Assembly: GCF_001188955.3 (NCBI RefSeq)
Contig: NZ_JPRF03000029.1
Location: forward strand, 44,794 to 108,793
Direction: 5' to 3'
From: Kitasatospora aureofaciens
Lineage (GTDB): Bacteria; Actinomycetota; Actinomycetes; Streptomycetales; Streptomycetaceae
Length of the DNA: 64,000 bases
Made by a program: the position numbers and the translations under genes
Notes under the pieces: model-generated
The model's input: the letters and a program-made list of their open reading frames with translations, nothing else
Told to the model about the DNA's origin: nothing
Databases searched by the model: none
Part shown: positions 22,825 through 32,032 of the stretch, piece by piece
Numbering within the stretch: position 1 is the first letter of the stretch
How the letters are laid out: each line of letters opens with the position of its first letter

Positions 22825-24282
22825 ATGACCACGCACGCCCCGGCCGCGCCCGACACGGCGCCCGCGGCCCCCGCCCGCCCCCGCGCACTGGCCCTCGCGG
22901 TGCTCTGCGCCAGCATGCTGATGATCGTCCTGGACGGCTCGATCGTCACCGTGGCGCTGCCCGCCATCCAGGACGACCTGCACTTCTCGCCCGCCGACCT
23001 CACCTGGACGGTCAACGCCTACCTGATCGCCTTCGGCGGGCTGCTCCTGCTGGCCGGCCGGCTCGGCGACCTGATCGGCCGCAAGCGCGTCTTCGTCGCC
23101 GGACTCGCCCTCTTCACCGCCGCCTCGCTGCTCTGCGCCGTCGCCACCGGGCAGGGGATGCTGATCGCCGCCCGCTTCCTCCAGGGTGTCGGCGGCGCGA
23201 TGGCCTCCTCGGTCAGCCTCGGCATGGTCGTCACGCTCTTCCCCGAGCCGGGCGAGCGCGGCCGCGCGATCGGCGCCTTCAGCTTCGTCGGCGCGGCCGG
23301 CGCCTCGATCGGCCAGGTCCTCGGCGGGGTCCTCACCCAGGCCCTAAGCTGGCACTGGATCTTCCTCATCAACCTGCCGCTCGGCCTCGCCGCCGTCCTG
23401 CTGGCCGTCCGGGTGCTGGCGGCCGACCACGGCCCGGGCCTGCGGGCCGGTGCCGACGCCCTGGGCGCCGCGCTGATCACCGCCGCCCTGATGCTCGGCA
23501 TCTACACCATCGTCGGCACCGGCGCCCACGGCTGGACCTCGGCCCGCACCCTCGGCCTCGGCGCGCTCTCGCTCGCCCTGCTGGCCGCCTTCCTGCTCCG
23601 CCAGGCCCGGGCCGCCCACCCCCTGCTGCCGCTGCGGATGTTCCGCTCCCGGAATGTCTCGGGTGCCAACGCCGTGCAGCTCCTGACCATCTCCGGGATG
23701 TTCGCCTTCCAGATCCTGGTCGCCCTCTACCTGCAGCAGGTCCTCGGATACGGCGCCGCCGCCACCGGCCTCGCGATGCTGCCCGCCGCGGTCGCCATCG
23801 GCGCGGTGTCGCTGCTGCTCTCCGCCCGGTTGGGCGCCCGGTACGGCGAGCGCGCGGTGCTGCTCGTGGGCCTCGCGATGCTGGTGGTCGCGCTCGGGCT
23901 GCTGGCCCGGCTGCCGGTCGACGCCGACTACCCCGTCCACCTGCTGCCGACCATGCTGCTGATCGGCGGTGGTGGCCTGGTGCTGTCCGCGCTCGCGGTG
24001 CTCGGCATGTCCGGCGCCGGGCCGCAGGACGCGGGCACCGCCTCGGGTCTGTTCAACACCACCCAGCAGGTCGGCGGCGCACTCGGCGTCGCGGTGCTCA
24101 CCACCCTCGCCGACGGCCGCGCCGGAGCTCTGGCCGCCGCCGGGCATCCCGCGGCCGAGGCGCTCACCGGAGGCTTCCGGCTCGCCTTCACGGTGGCCGC
24201 AGGACTGCTCTCGGTGGCGCTGGTGCTGGCGGCGGCGGTTCTCCGGCCGGACGTCAACTCCATGGAACAGCCGGGGAATTGA
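22825..24282 (+). CDS. MFS drug-efflux transporter, DHA2 (14-TMS, EmrB/QacA) family
   Basis: 485 residues with about 14 hydrophobic helices. Motif D1 (LDGSIVTVALPAIQDDL) lies in helix 1, motif A (GRLGDLIGRKRVFV) between helices 2 and 3, and motif C-like glycines (GAAGASIGQVLGGVLT) in helix 5. The family exports hydrophobic drugs in exchange for protons. Control by the MarR protein encoded upstream is likely. The start is ATG 22825 after GGGAGA. Confidence 0.92.
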   Translation: MTTHAPAAPDTAPAAPARPRALALAVLCASMLMIVLDGSIVTVALPAIQDDLHFSPADLTWTVNAYLIAFGGLLLLAGRLGDLIGRKRVFVAGLALFTAASLLCAVATGQGMLIAARFLQGVGGAMASSVSLGMVVTLFPEPGERGRAIGAFSFVGAAGASIGQVLGGVLTQALSWHWIFLINLPLGLAAVLLAVRVLAADHGPGLRAGADALGAALITAALMLGIYTIVGTGAHGWTSARTLGLGALSLALLAAFLLRQARAAHPLLPLRMFRSRNVSGANAVQLLTISGMFAFQILVALYLQQVLGYGAAATGLAMLPAAVAIGAVSLLLSARLGARYGERAVLLVGLAMLVVALGLLARLPVDADYPVHLLPTMLLIGGGGLVLSALAVLGMSGAGPQDAGTASGLFNTTQQVGGALGVAVLTTLADGRAGALAAAGHPAAEALTGGFRLAFTVAAGLLSVALVLAAAVLRPDVNSMEQPGN

Positions 24283-24343
24283 CTCAGCCTGAGCAGTGGT
24301 GACGGCGCCCGGCGTCCAACGGCAGCAGTGGGTACGCGACTTC

Positions 24344-24379
24344 GGGCCGGCCGCGGGAGGGAACTCCCGTGGCCGGCCC
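24344..24379. terminator. Bidirectional terminator
   Basis: GGGCCGGCC/GGCCGGCCC arms with an inner CGGGAG/CTCCCG stem, between the convergent MFS and hypothetical genes. Confidence 0.75.
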
Positions 24380-24417
24380 GGCGTACGTCATGGAGTTCCC
24401 CCTGCGGTGCTTCCCCG

Positions 24418-24900
24418 TTACGGCCAGACCAGGCAGTACAGCTGGTGCCCGGCCTCGTGCAGCCGGTTGGCGAAGTCCTGCCACTCGTGCAGCATCGTGT
24501 AGATCACGAAGGCGTCGCGCGGACCGCGGCGGTCGGGGACGGTGGACCAGATGAAGGCGGCGGCGCCGAGTTCCGTCTCGTCCGCCTTGCGGAGCGGTTC
24601 GACCACGTTGTGGGGGAGTTGGACGACGGCGTAGTCCGGGTGCAGCACGACGAGCTCCAGCGGCGGCACCTGGTGCAGCGGGACGCCCTGGATGCCGGTG
24701 AGGACCATGGCGCTCATGGTCTCCGGTTTGATCTTGGTGGAGAGGTGGCCGGTGGGGGAACCGCTGGTCTCCATCAGGTCGCCGAGTCGCCCCAGCGCGA
24801 CGAGTTCGCCGGCGTCGAGGCCGAGCCCCCCCGGACCGAGGGCGGTGGGGACTCTTGCGGCGGTCGCGCGGTCCGGTGCGCCGAAGTACTTGTAGGTCAC
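24418..24900 (-). CDS. Conserved hypothetical protein
   Basis: 160 residues from GTG 24900 (VTYKYFGAPDRATAARVP), with GAGGG upstream. A low-complexity N-terminal third is followed by a conserved-looking core (ELVVLHPDYAVVQLPHNVVE, AFVIYTMLHEWQDFANRLHE) ending CLVWP. No signal peptide, membrane segment or known domain is seen. The open frame extends upstream with Arg/Gly-rich shadow sequence. A similar protein sits beside hemL in recalled S. coelicolor order; function unknown. Confidence 0.7.
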   Translation of the reverse strand: MTYKYFGAPDRATAARVPTALGPGGLGLDAGELVALGRLGDLMETSGSPTGHLSTKIKPETMSAMVLTGIQGVPLHQVPPLELVVLHPDYAVVQLPHNVVEPLRKADETELGAAAFIWSTVPDRRGPRDAFVIYTMLHEWQDFANRLHEAGHQLYCLVWP

Positions 24901-25378
24901 CCCCACGCGTCCCTCACCCCGCCTCTCGCCGCCGCGACGACCACGACCCGTACCCGCTCCCGTACCCCCGCGTGCGGTTTCGGCGGGCCTGCGGGAGCCC
25001 CCCGCCGCCTCGTCGAAGCCGTCCTGCGCCTCGGACACTCGGACCATCCTCACCGGAATTCGCCGGAATCGACAGACCCCCGCACGCCCGGCGCCCACCG
25101 GACGTGCTCCTACCCGTCATGCGCCGCCGTGCCTACTCGCGGGCCGTACCCACTCGCGGCACACAGCAGTCCTCTCCACACCCCTGTACACAACCGGAGC
25201 GCTCGCGCACTCTGTGCACACAGTCTGACTGGTCCGTGCTCCGGAACAGCCAGCGGCCCCGCCCGTGCACGACCGCCACGGACAACCGTCACGGACAACC
25301 GTACAGACAACGGTGCCCGGATCATCGTTCCAGATGATCGGGCCGGACATGCAGAGCTCAAGGACACGATTTGAGACC
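24901..25378. other. Upstream region of hemL
   Basis: 478 bp without a gene. It is less GC-biased after 25180 and rich in short CACAC/GTGCAC words. The clearest element is a triple 13-bp repeat at 25277-25314. No promoter boxes can be fixed with confidence. Confidence 0.4.
25277..25314. repeat. Triple tandem palindromic repeat upstream of hemL
   Basis: CACGGACAACCGT occurs twice head to tail (25277-25289, 25290-25302), followed by the variant ACAGACAACGGT (25303-25314). Each exact unit contains the palindrome ACGG-acaa-CCGT. The array ends 64 bp before the hemL start, a typical operator position. The cognate regulator is not known. Confidence 0.55.
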
Positions 25379-26707
25379 ATGTCTCACGTGAGCTACCCCT
25401 ACGAAGCCCCCCAGTCCCAGTCGCTGTTCGATCGCGCCTCCGTGGTCACGCCCGGCGGTGTCAACTCCCCGGTGCGCGCCTTCCGCGCGGTCGGCGGTAC
25501 GCCGCGCTTCATGGTGTCCGGCACCGGCCCCTACCTCACCGACGCCGACGGCCGTGAGTACGTCGACCTGGTGTGCTCGTGGGGTCCGATGATCCTCGGC
25601 CACTCGAACCCCGCCGTGATCGACGCCGTCCAGCGGGCCGTCGCCCTCGGCACCTCCTTCGGCACGCCCGGCCAGGGCGAGGTCGAGCTCGCCGAGGAGA
25701 TCGTCGCCCGGGTCGCCCCGGTCGAGCAGGTCCGCCTGGTCTCCTCCGGCACCGAGGCCACCATGTCCGCGATCCGCCTCGCCCGCGGCTTCACCGGCCG
25801 CGCGAAGGTGGTCAAGTTCGCCGGCTGCTACCACGGTCACGTGGACGCGCTGCTGGCCGCCGCCGGTTCCGGCGTGGCCACCTTCGGCCTGCCGGACACC
25901 CCGGGCGTCACCGGCGCCCAGGCCGGCGACACCATCGTGCTGCCGTACAACGACCTGGCCGCGGTCGAGCAGGCCTTCGCCGCCCACCCGGGCGAGATCG
26001 CCTGCGTCATCACCGAGGCCTCGCCCGGCAACATGGGCGTCGTCCCGCCGCTGCCCGGCTTCAACGCGGGCCTGGCCCGGCTCTGCCGGGACAACGGCGC
26101 GCTGTTCGTCTCCGACGAGGTGATGACCGGCTTCCGCGTCTCCAAGGCCGGCTGGTACGGCCTGGAGGCGGCGAACGAGGGCTGGGCGCCGGACCTGCTG
26201 ACCTTCGGCAAGGTCATGGGCGGCGGCTTCCCGGCCGCGGCCTTCGGCGGCCGCGCCGACGTGATGGCCCACCTGGCCCCGGCCGGCCCGGTCTACCAGG
26301 CGGGCACCCTGTCCGGGAACCCGGTCGCCACCGCGGCAGGCCTGGCCCAGCTGCGCGGCTGCACCGACGAGGTGTACGCCACGGTGGACCGGGTCTCCGC
26401 CGAGATCTCCGGCCTGGTCTCCGAGGCGCTCACCAAGGAGGGCGTGGCGCACCGGCTGCAGACCGCCGGGAACATGTTCTCGGTGTTCTTCACCGAGGCC
26501 GCGGTCACCAACTACGAAGAGGCCAGGACCCAGGAGGCGTACCGTTTCACCGCCTTCTTCCACGCCATGCTGGCCGAGGGCGTCTACCTGCCGCCGTCCG
26601 CCTTCGAGTCCTGGTTCGTCTCGGCGAGCCACGACGAGCGGGCGATCGAGCGGATCGCCGCCGCCCTGCCGGCCGCCGCGCGCGCCGCTGCCGCCGCCAC
26701 GGTCTAG
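25379..26707 (+). CDS. hemL: Glutamate-1-semialdehyde 2,1-aminomutase
   Basis: PLP enzyme of the C5 pathway that converts the HemA product to 5-aminolevulinate for HemB. 442 residues, the normal length. TPGGVNSPVRAF opens the domain, SSGTEATMSAIRLARGFTGR binds the cofactor phosphate, and Lys278 in TFGKVMGGGFP forms the PLP aldimine. The start is ATG 25379 (MSHVSYPYEAP); GTG 25388 is possible. It heads a cluster with a histidine phosphatase and the cytochrome c maturation genes, all consumers or partners of haem supply. Confidence 0.95.
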   Translation: MSHVSYPYEAPQSQSLFDRASVVTPGGVNSPVRAFRAVGGTPRFMVSGTGPYLTDADGREYVDLVCSWGPMILGHSNPAVIDAVQRAVALGTSFGTPGQGEVELAEEIVARVAPVEQVRLVSSGTEATMSAIRLARGFTGRAKVVKFAGCYHGHVDALLAAAGSGVATFGLPDTPGVTGAQAGDTIVLPYNDLAAVEQAFAAHPGEIACVITEASPGNMGVVPPLPGFNAGLARLCRDNGALFVSDEVMTGFRVSKAGWYGLEAANEGWAPDLLTFGKVMGGGFPAAAFGGRADVMAHLAPAGPVYQAGTLSGNPVATAAGLAQLRGCTDEVYATVDRVSAEISGLVSEALTKEGVAHRLQTAGNMFSVFFTEAAVTNYEEARTQEAYRFTAFFHAMLAEGVYLPPSAFESWFVSASHDERAIERIAAALPAAARAAAAATV

Positions 26708-26736
26708 TCGGACCCGACCCCAGGAGTAGTTGAGAA

Positions 26737-27420
26737 GTGAGCGCCAAAGAGATCACCGTCGTCCACGTGATGCGTCACGGTGAGGTGCACAACCCGGAGG
26801 GCGTCCTGTACGGGCGGCTGCCGGACTACCACCTGTCCGAGCTGGGCCGGCAGATGGCCGACCGGGTCGCCGAGGACCTGGCCGACCGGGACATCACCCA
26901 CGTGGTGGCCTCCCCGCTGGAGCGGGCCCAGGAGACCGCCGCGCCGATCGCCAAGGCGCACGGCCTGGACCTCGCGGTGGACGAGCGGCTGATCGAGGCG
27001 GAGAACGTCTTCGAGGGCAAGACCTTCGGGGTCGGCGACGGCTCCCTGCGCAACCCGGGCTACTGGAAGTACCTCACCAACCCGTTCAAGCCCTCCTGGG
27101 GCGAGCCGTACCTCGACCAGGCGGTGCGGATGATGGGCGCGCTCGGCGCCGCCCGGGACGCCGCCCGCGGACACGAGGCGGTCTGCGTCAGCCACCAGTT
27201 GCCGATCTGGATCCTCCGCTCCTTCGTCGAGCGCCGCCGGCTCTGGCACGACCCGCGCAACCGGCAGTGCTCGCTGGCCTCGCTGACCAGCTTCACCTTC
27301 GAGGGCGACCGGATCGTCTCGGTCGGCTACCGGGAGCCGGCCCGCGACCTGCTGCCCGCGCACCTGGTCGGCAAGGGCCGCAAGGGCGACAAACCGGTGG
27401 GGAAGAGCTTCGGCGCCTGA
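26737..27420 (+). CDS. Histidine phosphatase family protein
   Basis: 227 residues. The catalytic RHG motif (VHVMRHGEVHNPEG) is near residue 10 and the second His lies in AVCVSHQLPIW; SPLERAQETAAPIA completes the phosphoglycerate-mutase-like core. The substrate is unknown; it need not be a glycolytic mutase. The GTG at 26737 follows AGGAG and lies 29 bp after hemL, so co-transcription is likely. This order is recalled as conserved in Streptomyces. Confidence 0.88.
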   Translation: MSAKEITVVHVMRHGEVHNPEGVLYGRLPDYHLSELGRQMADRVAEDLADRDITHVVASPLERAQETAAPIAKAHGLDLAVDERLIEAENVFEGKTFGVGDGSLRNPGYWKYLTNPFKPSWGEPYLDQAVRMMGALGAARDAARGHEAVCVSHQLPIWILRSFVERRRLWHDPRNRQCSLASLTSFTFEGDRIVSVGYREPARDLLPAHLVGKGRKGDKPVGKSFGA

Positions 27421-27444
27421 GGCCCGTAAGCGGTGCGTAAGTAT

Positions 27445-27484
27445 GACTTCGGGTCACTTGGCGAGCGCCGGGTGACCCGAAGTC
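27445..27484 (+). terminator. Terminator after the histidine phosphatase gene
   Basis: 13-bp perfect arms (GACTTCGGGTCAC and complement) with a 14-nt loop. Confidence 0.7.
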
Positions 27485-27547
27485 TTCGCAGGTCAGGATG
27501 GGTGCGATGCGCAAGGGAGGACCCCCCGGAACCTGCCCGGAACTCCA

Positions 27548-27563
27548 TGCGAAACTTTTCACA
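27548..27563. promoter_or_regulatory. Rex-operator-like site at the resA start
   Basis: TGCGAAACTTTTCACA differs from TGTGAANNNNTTCACA at one position and abuts the resA start codon. The match is seen; Rex binding is inferred. Rex is encoded in this window. Confidence 0.45.
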
Positions 27564-28177
27564 TGTCTGCCATGACGCGCCCCCGTCCCCGTGTCGCCGC
27601 AGCCGCCGCCACAGTCGCCGCCGCTGCGCTCGTCCTCACCGGCTGTTCCTCCTCGGGCTCGTCGAGCAGCGGTGAAGGCCAGGTCGGCTTCGTCACCGTG
27701 AAGGGGACGAACCTGTCGAAGGCGGACGCGGGCAAGCGCGGGGACGCGCCGGACGTCTCCGGGGAGACCCTGGAGGGCAACCAGGTCAAGCTCTCGGACT
27801 ACCGCGGCAAGGTCGTGGTGCTGAACGTGTGGGGCTCCTGGTGCGGTCCGTGCCGGGCCGAGGCGAAGAACCTCCAGGCCGTCGCGGACGAGTACAAGGA
27901 CAAGGGCGTCCAGTTCCTGGGGATCAACACCCGGGACACCGACAAGACCAACGCCGTCCGCTTCGAGCAGGAGCAGGGCGTCAGCTTCCCGAGCATCTTC
28001 GACCCGGCGGGCACCCAGCTGCTCAAGTTCCCCAAGGGCAGCCTCAACCCGCAGTCCATCCCGACCACCCTGGTCGTCGACCGCGACGGCAAGCTGGCCG
28101 CCCGCGCCGTCGGCGGGACGACCCAGGAGGCGCTGGAGTCGATCGTCCAGCCGGTGGTCGCGGAGCAGCAGCAGTGA
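27563..28177 (+). CDS. resA: TlpA/ResA-like thioredoxin lipoprotein
   Basis: 204 residues. A lipoprotein signal (LVLTGC, lipidated Cys28) and a Ser-rich linker lead to a TlpA-type thioredoxin fold with the active site WGSWCGPC (Cys94, Cys97) and the cis-Pro loop SIPTTLVVD. Such proteins reduce apocytochrome c cysteines outside the membrane in system II cytochrome c maturation, taking electrons from CcdA. It is first of four genes; its stop overlaps the ccdA start (GTGA). Confidence 0.93.
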   Translation: MSAMTRPRPRVAAAAATVAAAALVLTGCSSSGSSSSGEGQVGFVTVKGTNLSKADAGKRGDAPDVSGETLEGNQVKLSDYRGKVVVLNVWGSWCGPCRAEAKNLQAVADEYKDKGVQFLGINTRDTDKTNAVRFEQEQGVSFPSIFDPAGTQLLKFPKGSLNPQSIPTTLVVDRDGKLAARAVGGTTQEALESIVQPVVAEQQQ

Positions 28178-28947
28178 GTGCGCCACTCCAGCTCGCCGAC
28201 AACACCGCGACCCTGCAGAGCGGGGCGCTGCTGGTGGCCGCCCCGATCGCGGTGGCGGCGGGCCTGGTCTCGTTCTTCTCGCCCTGCGTGCTGCCGCTCG
28301 TCCCCGGCTACCTCTCCTACGTCACGGGCTTCTCCGCCGCTGACCTCGCCGACGCGCGCGGGGCCCGGCGGGGGCGGATGCTGCTCGGGGCCGTACTGTT
28401 CATCCTCGGCTTCACCGCGGTCTTCGTCTCCAGCGGGGCGCTGTTCGGTCAGTTCGGCGGCACGCTCAAGGAGCACCAGCGGGTCATCTCGACGGTGCTC
28501 GGCGCGGTGACGATCGTCATGGGACTGGCCTTCATGGGCCTGGTGCCCGGGCTGAGCATGCGCGAGGTGCGCACCCACCGCCGTCCGGTGATAGGCCTGC
28601 TCGGCGCGCCGCTGCTCGGCGTGGTCTTCGGGGTCGGCTGGACGCCGTGCATGGGTCCGACCCTGGCAACCGTTTCGAACCTGGCGCTCAACCAGGCCGA
28701 CGCCCAGCGCGGCGCCCTGCTGATGACCTTCTACTGCCTCGGCCTCGGCGTACCGTTCATCGTGGCCGCGCTGGCGTTCCGCCGGGCGCTGGGGGCCTTC
28801 GGGTGGGTCAAGCGGCACTACCCGCTCGTCATGCGGATCGGTGGCGGCATGCTCGTCGCGGTCGGTCTGCTGCTCGTCACCGGGATCTGGGATTCCTGGA
28901 TGAGCGAACTGCAGTCCTGGACCGCCGACTCCCAGATCGGAATCTGA
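28174..28947 (+). CDS. ccdA: Cytochrome c biogenesis thiol-disulfide transporter CcdA
   Basis: 257 residues and six hydrophobic helices. The two electron-relay cysteines are in FFSPCVLPLVPGYLSY (helix 1) and GWTPCMGPTLA (helix 4), the CcdA/DsbD-beta signature. It carries reducing power from cytoplasmic thioredoxin to ResA. GTG 28174 overlaps the resA stop; resB starts 2 bp after its stop. Tight coupling supports a single transcript. Confidence 0.93.
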   Translation: MSAPLQLADNTATLQSGALLVAAPIAVAAGLVSFFSPCVLPLVPGYLSYVTGFSAADLADARGARRGRMLLGAVLFILGFTAVFVSSGALFGQFGGTLKEHQRVISTVLGAVTIVMGLAFMGLVPGLSMREVRTHRRPVIGLLGAPLLGVVFGVGWTPCMGPTLATVSNLALNQADAQRGALLMTFYCLGLGVPFIVAALAFRRALGAFGWVKRHYPLVMRIGGGMLVAVGLLLVTGIWDSWMSELQSWTADSQIGI

Positions 28948-28949
28948 CC

Positions 28950-30716
28950 GTGAGCAAGACCACGACCGATACCGAGCTGCCCCCGGCACCGGACGACGAC
29001 ACCGCCGCGGAGCGGCTCAGCACCGCGCCGGTCGAGTCCGAGGGGCCGACCGGCATAGGGGTGCTCGGCTGGGCGCGCTGGATGTGGCGCCAGCTGACCT
29101 CGATGCGGGTCGCCCTGATCCTGCTGTTCCTGCTGTCGCTGGCCGCCATCCCGGGCTCGCTGATCCCGCAGAACGGCCAGAACCAGTTCAAGGTGCAGAC
29201 CTGGAAGGCGCAGCACACCGCGGTCGCGCCGATCTACGAGAAGCTCCAGCTGTTCGACGTCTACAGCTCGGTCTGGTTCTCCGCGATCTACATCCTGCTG
29301 TTCGTCTCGCTGGCGGGCTGCATTGTCCCGCGCACCTGGCAGTTCGTCGGCGTGCTGCGCTCCCAGCCGCCGGCCGCACCGCGCAACCTGACCCGGATGC
29401 CGGTGTACGCGGCCTGGCGCACCGGGGCGGACCCGGAGCAGGTGAACGCCGCCGCCCACCGGCTGCTGCGCAAGCGCGGCTTCCGGGCCGACCTCTCCGG
29501 CGGCTCGGTGGCCGCGGAGAAGGGCTACCTGCGCGAGGTCGGCAACCTGCTGTTCCACCTGTCGCTGTTCGCGCTGCTCGGCGGCTTCGCCTGGGCCAGC
29601 CTGGCCTCCGGCACCGGCGGGAAGCTGATGGTCGAGGGCCAGGGCTACTCCAACACCATCACCCAGCTCGACGACTTCACCGGCACCCGGTTCTACGGGA
29701 ACCAGGACCTCGACCCGTTCTACCTGAAGCTCGACGACTTCACCTCGAAGTTCCAGAACACCGGTGACCAGATGGGTGCCGCCCGGCAGTTCACCGCGAA
29801 CGTCGAGTACTACGGGGGCAGCGACGAGTCGAAGCTGAAGAAGGGCACGATCGAGGTCAACCACCCGCTGGAGATCGGCGGCAGCAAGGTCTACCTGATC
29901 GGCCACGGCTACGCCCCGGTGATCACCGTGAAGAACGGCAAGGGCGACGTGGTCTACCACGACGTCGTGCCGTTCCTGCCGCAGGACGCCAACCTGACCT
30001 CGACCGGCGTGGTGAAGGTCTCCGACTACGGCGTCGGCCCGGACGGCAACAGGACCCAGCTGGGCTTCTCCGGCTTCTTCCTGCCGACCGCCCCGCTGAG
30101 CTTCGCCGGCACCGGCCCGATCTCGCTGTTCCCCGGCGACGCAGCCCCCGAGCTGGTGCTGAACGCCTTCTCCGGCGACCTCGGCACCGACTCCGGCCTG
30201 CCGCAGAACATCTACCAGCTGAACACCTCCAAGCTCACCCAGATGCAGCAGGACGGCCAGCCGGCCAAGGCCCTGCTCAAGCCCGGCCAGGCCTGGGACC
30301 TGCCGAACGGCTACGGCAGCATCACCTTCGAGGGCTACAAGCAGTGGGCGAGCTTCAACGTCTCGCACCGCCCGGGCAACGCGATCGCGCTGACCGGGGC
30401 CGTCCTGGCGATCCTCGGCCTGATCGGCTCGCTGTTCATCCAGCGCCGCCGGATCTGGGTGCGGGCGGTGGCCCTGCCGGGCGGCGGCACCCAGGTGGAG
30501 CTGGCCGGCCTGGCCCGCAGCGAGTCGGCGAAGATCGCCGAGGAGCTGGCCGAACTCGCGGTGGACCTCCAGGACGACGCCCCGGCGTCGGAGGAGGACG
30601 GCGACGGAACCGCGCAGGCCGACGTCGAGGCCCCGGCCGAGGAAGCAGTACCCGACGCCCCCGAGGCCGCGGCCTCGGACCCCGCAGTCCCCGCCGACCA
30701 GAACTCCAAGGAGTAG
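28950..30716 (+). CDS. resB: Cytochrome c biogenesis protein ResB
   Basis: 588 residues. A short acidic cytoplasmic N-terminus, three helices (RVALILLFLLSLAAIPGSLI; FSAIYILLFVSLAGCIV; GNLLFHLSLFALLGGFAW), a large extracytoplasmic domain with VEGQGYSNTITQLDDFTGTR, and a last helix (AIALTGAVLAILGLIGSLFI). With CcsB it forms the system II synthetase that carries haem out and attaches it to CXXCH motifs. An acidic tail of about 70 residues ends the protein. It is the third gene of the operon. Confidence 0.93.
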   Translation: MSKTTTDTELPPAPDDDTAAERLSTAPVESEGPTGIGVLGWARWMWRQLTSMRVALILLFLLSLAAIPGSLIPQNGQNQFKVQTWKAQHTAVAPIYEKLQLFDVYSSVWFSAIYILLFVSLAGCIVPRTWQFVGVLRSQPPAAPRNLTRMPVYAAWRTGADPEQVNAAAHRLLRKRGFRADLSGGSVAAEKGYLREVGNLLFHLSLFALLGGFAWASLASGTGGKLMVEGQGYSNTITQLDDFTGTRFYGNQDLDPFYLKLDDFTSKFQNTGDQMGAARQFTANVEYYGGSDESKLKKGTIEVNHPLEIGGSKVYLIGHGYAPVITVKNGKGDVVYHDVVPFLPQDANLTSTGVVKVSDYGVGPDGNRTQLGFSGFFLPTAPLSFAGTGPISLFPGDAAPELVLNAFSGDLGTDSGLPQNIYQLNTSKLTQMQQDGQPAKALLKPGQAWDLPNGYGSITFEGYKQWASFNVSHRPGNAIALTGAVLAILGLIGSLFIQRRRIWVRAVALPGGGTQVELAGLARSESAKIAEELAELAVDLQDDAPASEEDGDGTAQADVEAPAEEAVPDAPEAAASDPAVPADQNSKE

Positions 30717-30719
30717 ACG

Positions 30720-31910
30720 GTGCATCTCGCCTCGGGAGTCGACCCACAGCTGGCCGACCTCTCAAACAAGCTGATCTATTCGGCGATGGCGGTCTACACG
30801 ATCGCCATGTTCGCCCACATGTTCGAGTGGACGTTCGGCAGCAAGGGCGCGGTCGCCGTCCGCTCCAAGGAGCAGTCCGGCAACCTCGCCGAGACCGTCG
30901 CCGCCGCGGAGACCAAGGCCGCGAAGAAGGTCACCGTCACCGTGGCCGGGGCGAAGGGCGGCACCACCACGCTCACCCGCACCGTGCTGGCGGGCGAGGG
31001 CGCGACGGTGGTCACCGGCGGTCGCACCGACGAGGACGTGGACGGCCCGGGTGCGGCCGGCACCAGCGAGAAGGCCGACCTGGCCGGCCGCATCGCGATC
31101 TCGCTCACCGTCCTGGCGCTGCTGCTGCACGGCGGCGGCATCGTCGCCCGCGGGCTCTCGGTGTCCCGCTGGCCGTGGGGCAACATGTACGAGTTCTCCT
31201 GCGCCTTCGCCTTCGCGATGACGGCCGCGTACGTGGTCCTGCTGGCCGCGCGCAAGAACGTCCGCTGGCTCGGCCTGCCGGTCACCGTCGCGGTGCTGCT
31301 GACGCTCGGCATCGCGACCCAGGTGCTGTACACCGACTCCGAGCAGCTGGTCCCGGCGCTGCACTCGTACTGGCTGGCGATCCACGTTTCCACCGCGATC
31401 TTCTGCGGCGGCGCCTTCTACGCGGCGTTCATCTCGACCCTGCTGTACCTGGTCCAGGACTCGTACCGGCAGCGGGCCGACGAGGGCAAGTACGAGTTCC
31501 TCCGGCCCGGGGCGCTGCGCTCGCACGACGGGCAGAAGTACTCCCAGACCAGGATCGCGTTGGCCCGCATCCGCGTCTCGGTCTGCAACCGGCTGCCCGC
31601 CGCGTCCACCTTCGACAAGCTGTCCTACCGGATCAACGCCCTGGTCTTCCCGCTGTGGACGTTCACCATCATCGCGGGCGCGATCTGGGCCGAGGCCGCC
31701 TGGGGCAAGTACTGGGAGTGGGACCCGAAGGAGACCTGGTCGTTCATCACCTGGGTCGCCTACGCCTGCTACCTGCACGCCCGTGCGACGGCCGGCTGGA
31801 AGGGTCGCAAGGCCGCGTACCTGGCGCTGGCGGCCTTCGCCTGCTGGCTCTTCAACTACTACGGCGTGAACATCTTCGTCACCGGCAAGCACTCGTACGC
31901 GGGTATCTGA
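30720..31910 (+). CDS. ccsB: Cytochrome c biogenesis protein CcsB (haem handling)
   Basis: 396 residues with about eight helices and the WWD haem-binding signature (WAEAAWGKYWEWDPKETWSF) near residue 325-340; external histidines suited to haem ligation include LHSYWLAIHV and LLLHGGG. After the first helix there is a soluble insertion of about 75 residues, as in other actinobacteria. GTG 30720 lies 3 bp after resB. It completes the set resA-ccdA-resB-ccsB. Confidence 0.93.
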   Translation: MHLASGVDPQLADLSNKLIYSAMAVYTIAMFAHMFEWTFGSKGAVAVRSKEQSGNLAETVAAAETKAAKKVTVTVAGAKGGTTTLTRTVLAGEGATVVTGGRTDEDVDGPGAAGTSEKADLAGRIAISLTVLALLLHGGGIVARGLSVSRWPWGNMYEFSCAFAFAMTAAYVVLLAARKNVRWLGLPVTVAVLLTLGIATQVLYTDSEQLVPALHSYWLAIHVSTAIFCGGAFYAAFISTLLYLVQDSYRQRADEGKYEFLRPGALRSHDGQKYSQTRIALARIRVSVCNRLPAASTFDKLSYRINALVFPLWTFTIIAGAIWAEAAWGKYWEWDPKETWSFITWVAYACYLHARATAGWKGRKAAYLALAAFACWLFNYYGVNIFVTGKHSYAGI

Positions 31911-31928
31911 CCGGGGCGGCGCACCCAC

Positions 31929-31962
31929 CGGCCCGGCCTTCCGCAGGAAAGTGGCCGGGCCG
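31929..31962 (+). terminator. Terminator of the cytochrome c maturation operon
   Basis: CGGCCCGGCC and GGCCGGGCCG arms with a 14-nt loop, 19 bp after ccsB. Confidence 0.7.
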
Positions 31963-32032
31963 AGGTGCAACAGGGGTAGTTCGTGCCGGCCGTCCGTGCC
32001 GGTACGGGGAGGAACGAGGAGGAAATCGCGCA

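Noticed and set aside
25212..25223. CTGTGCACACAG as an operator upstream of hemL
   Set aside because: Only the central TGTGCACA is symmetrical; the full 12-mer is not a palindrome and no known regulator fits.
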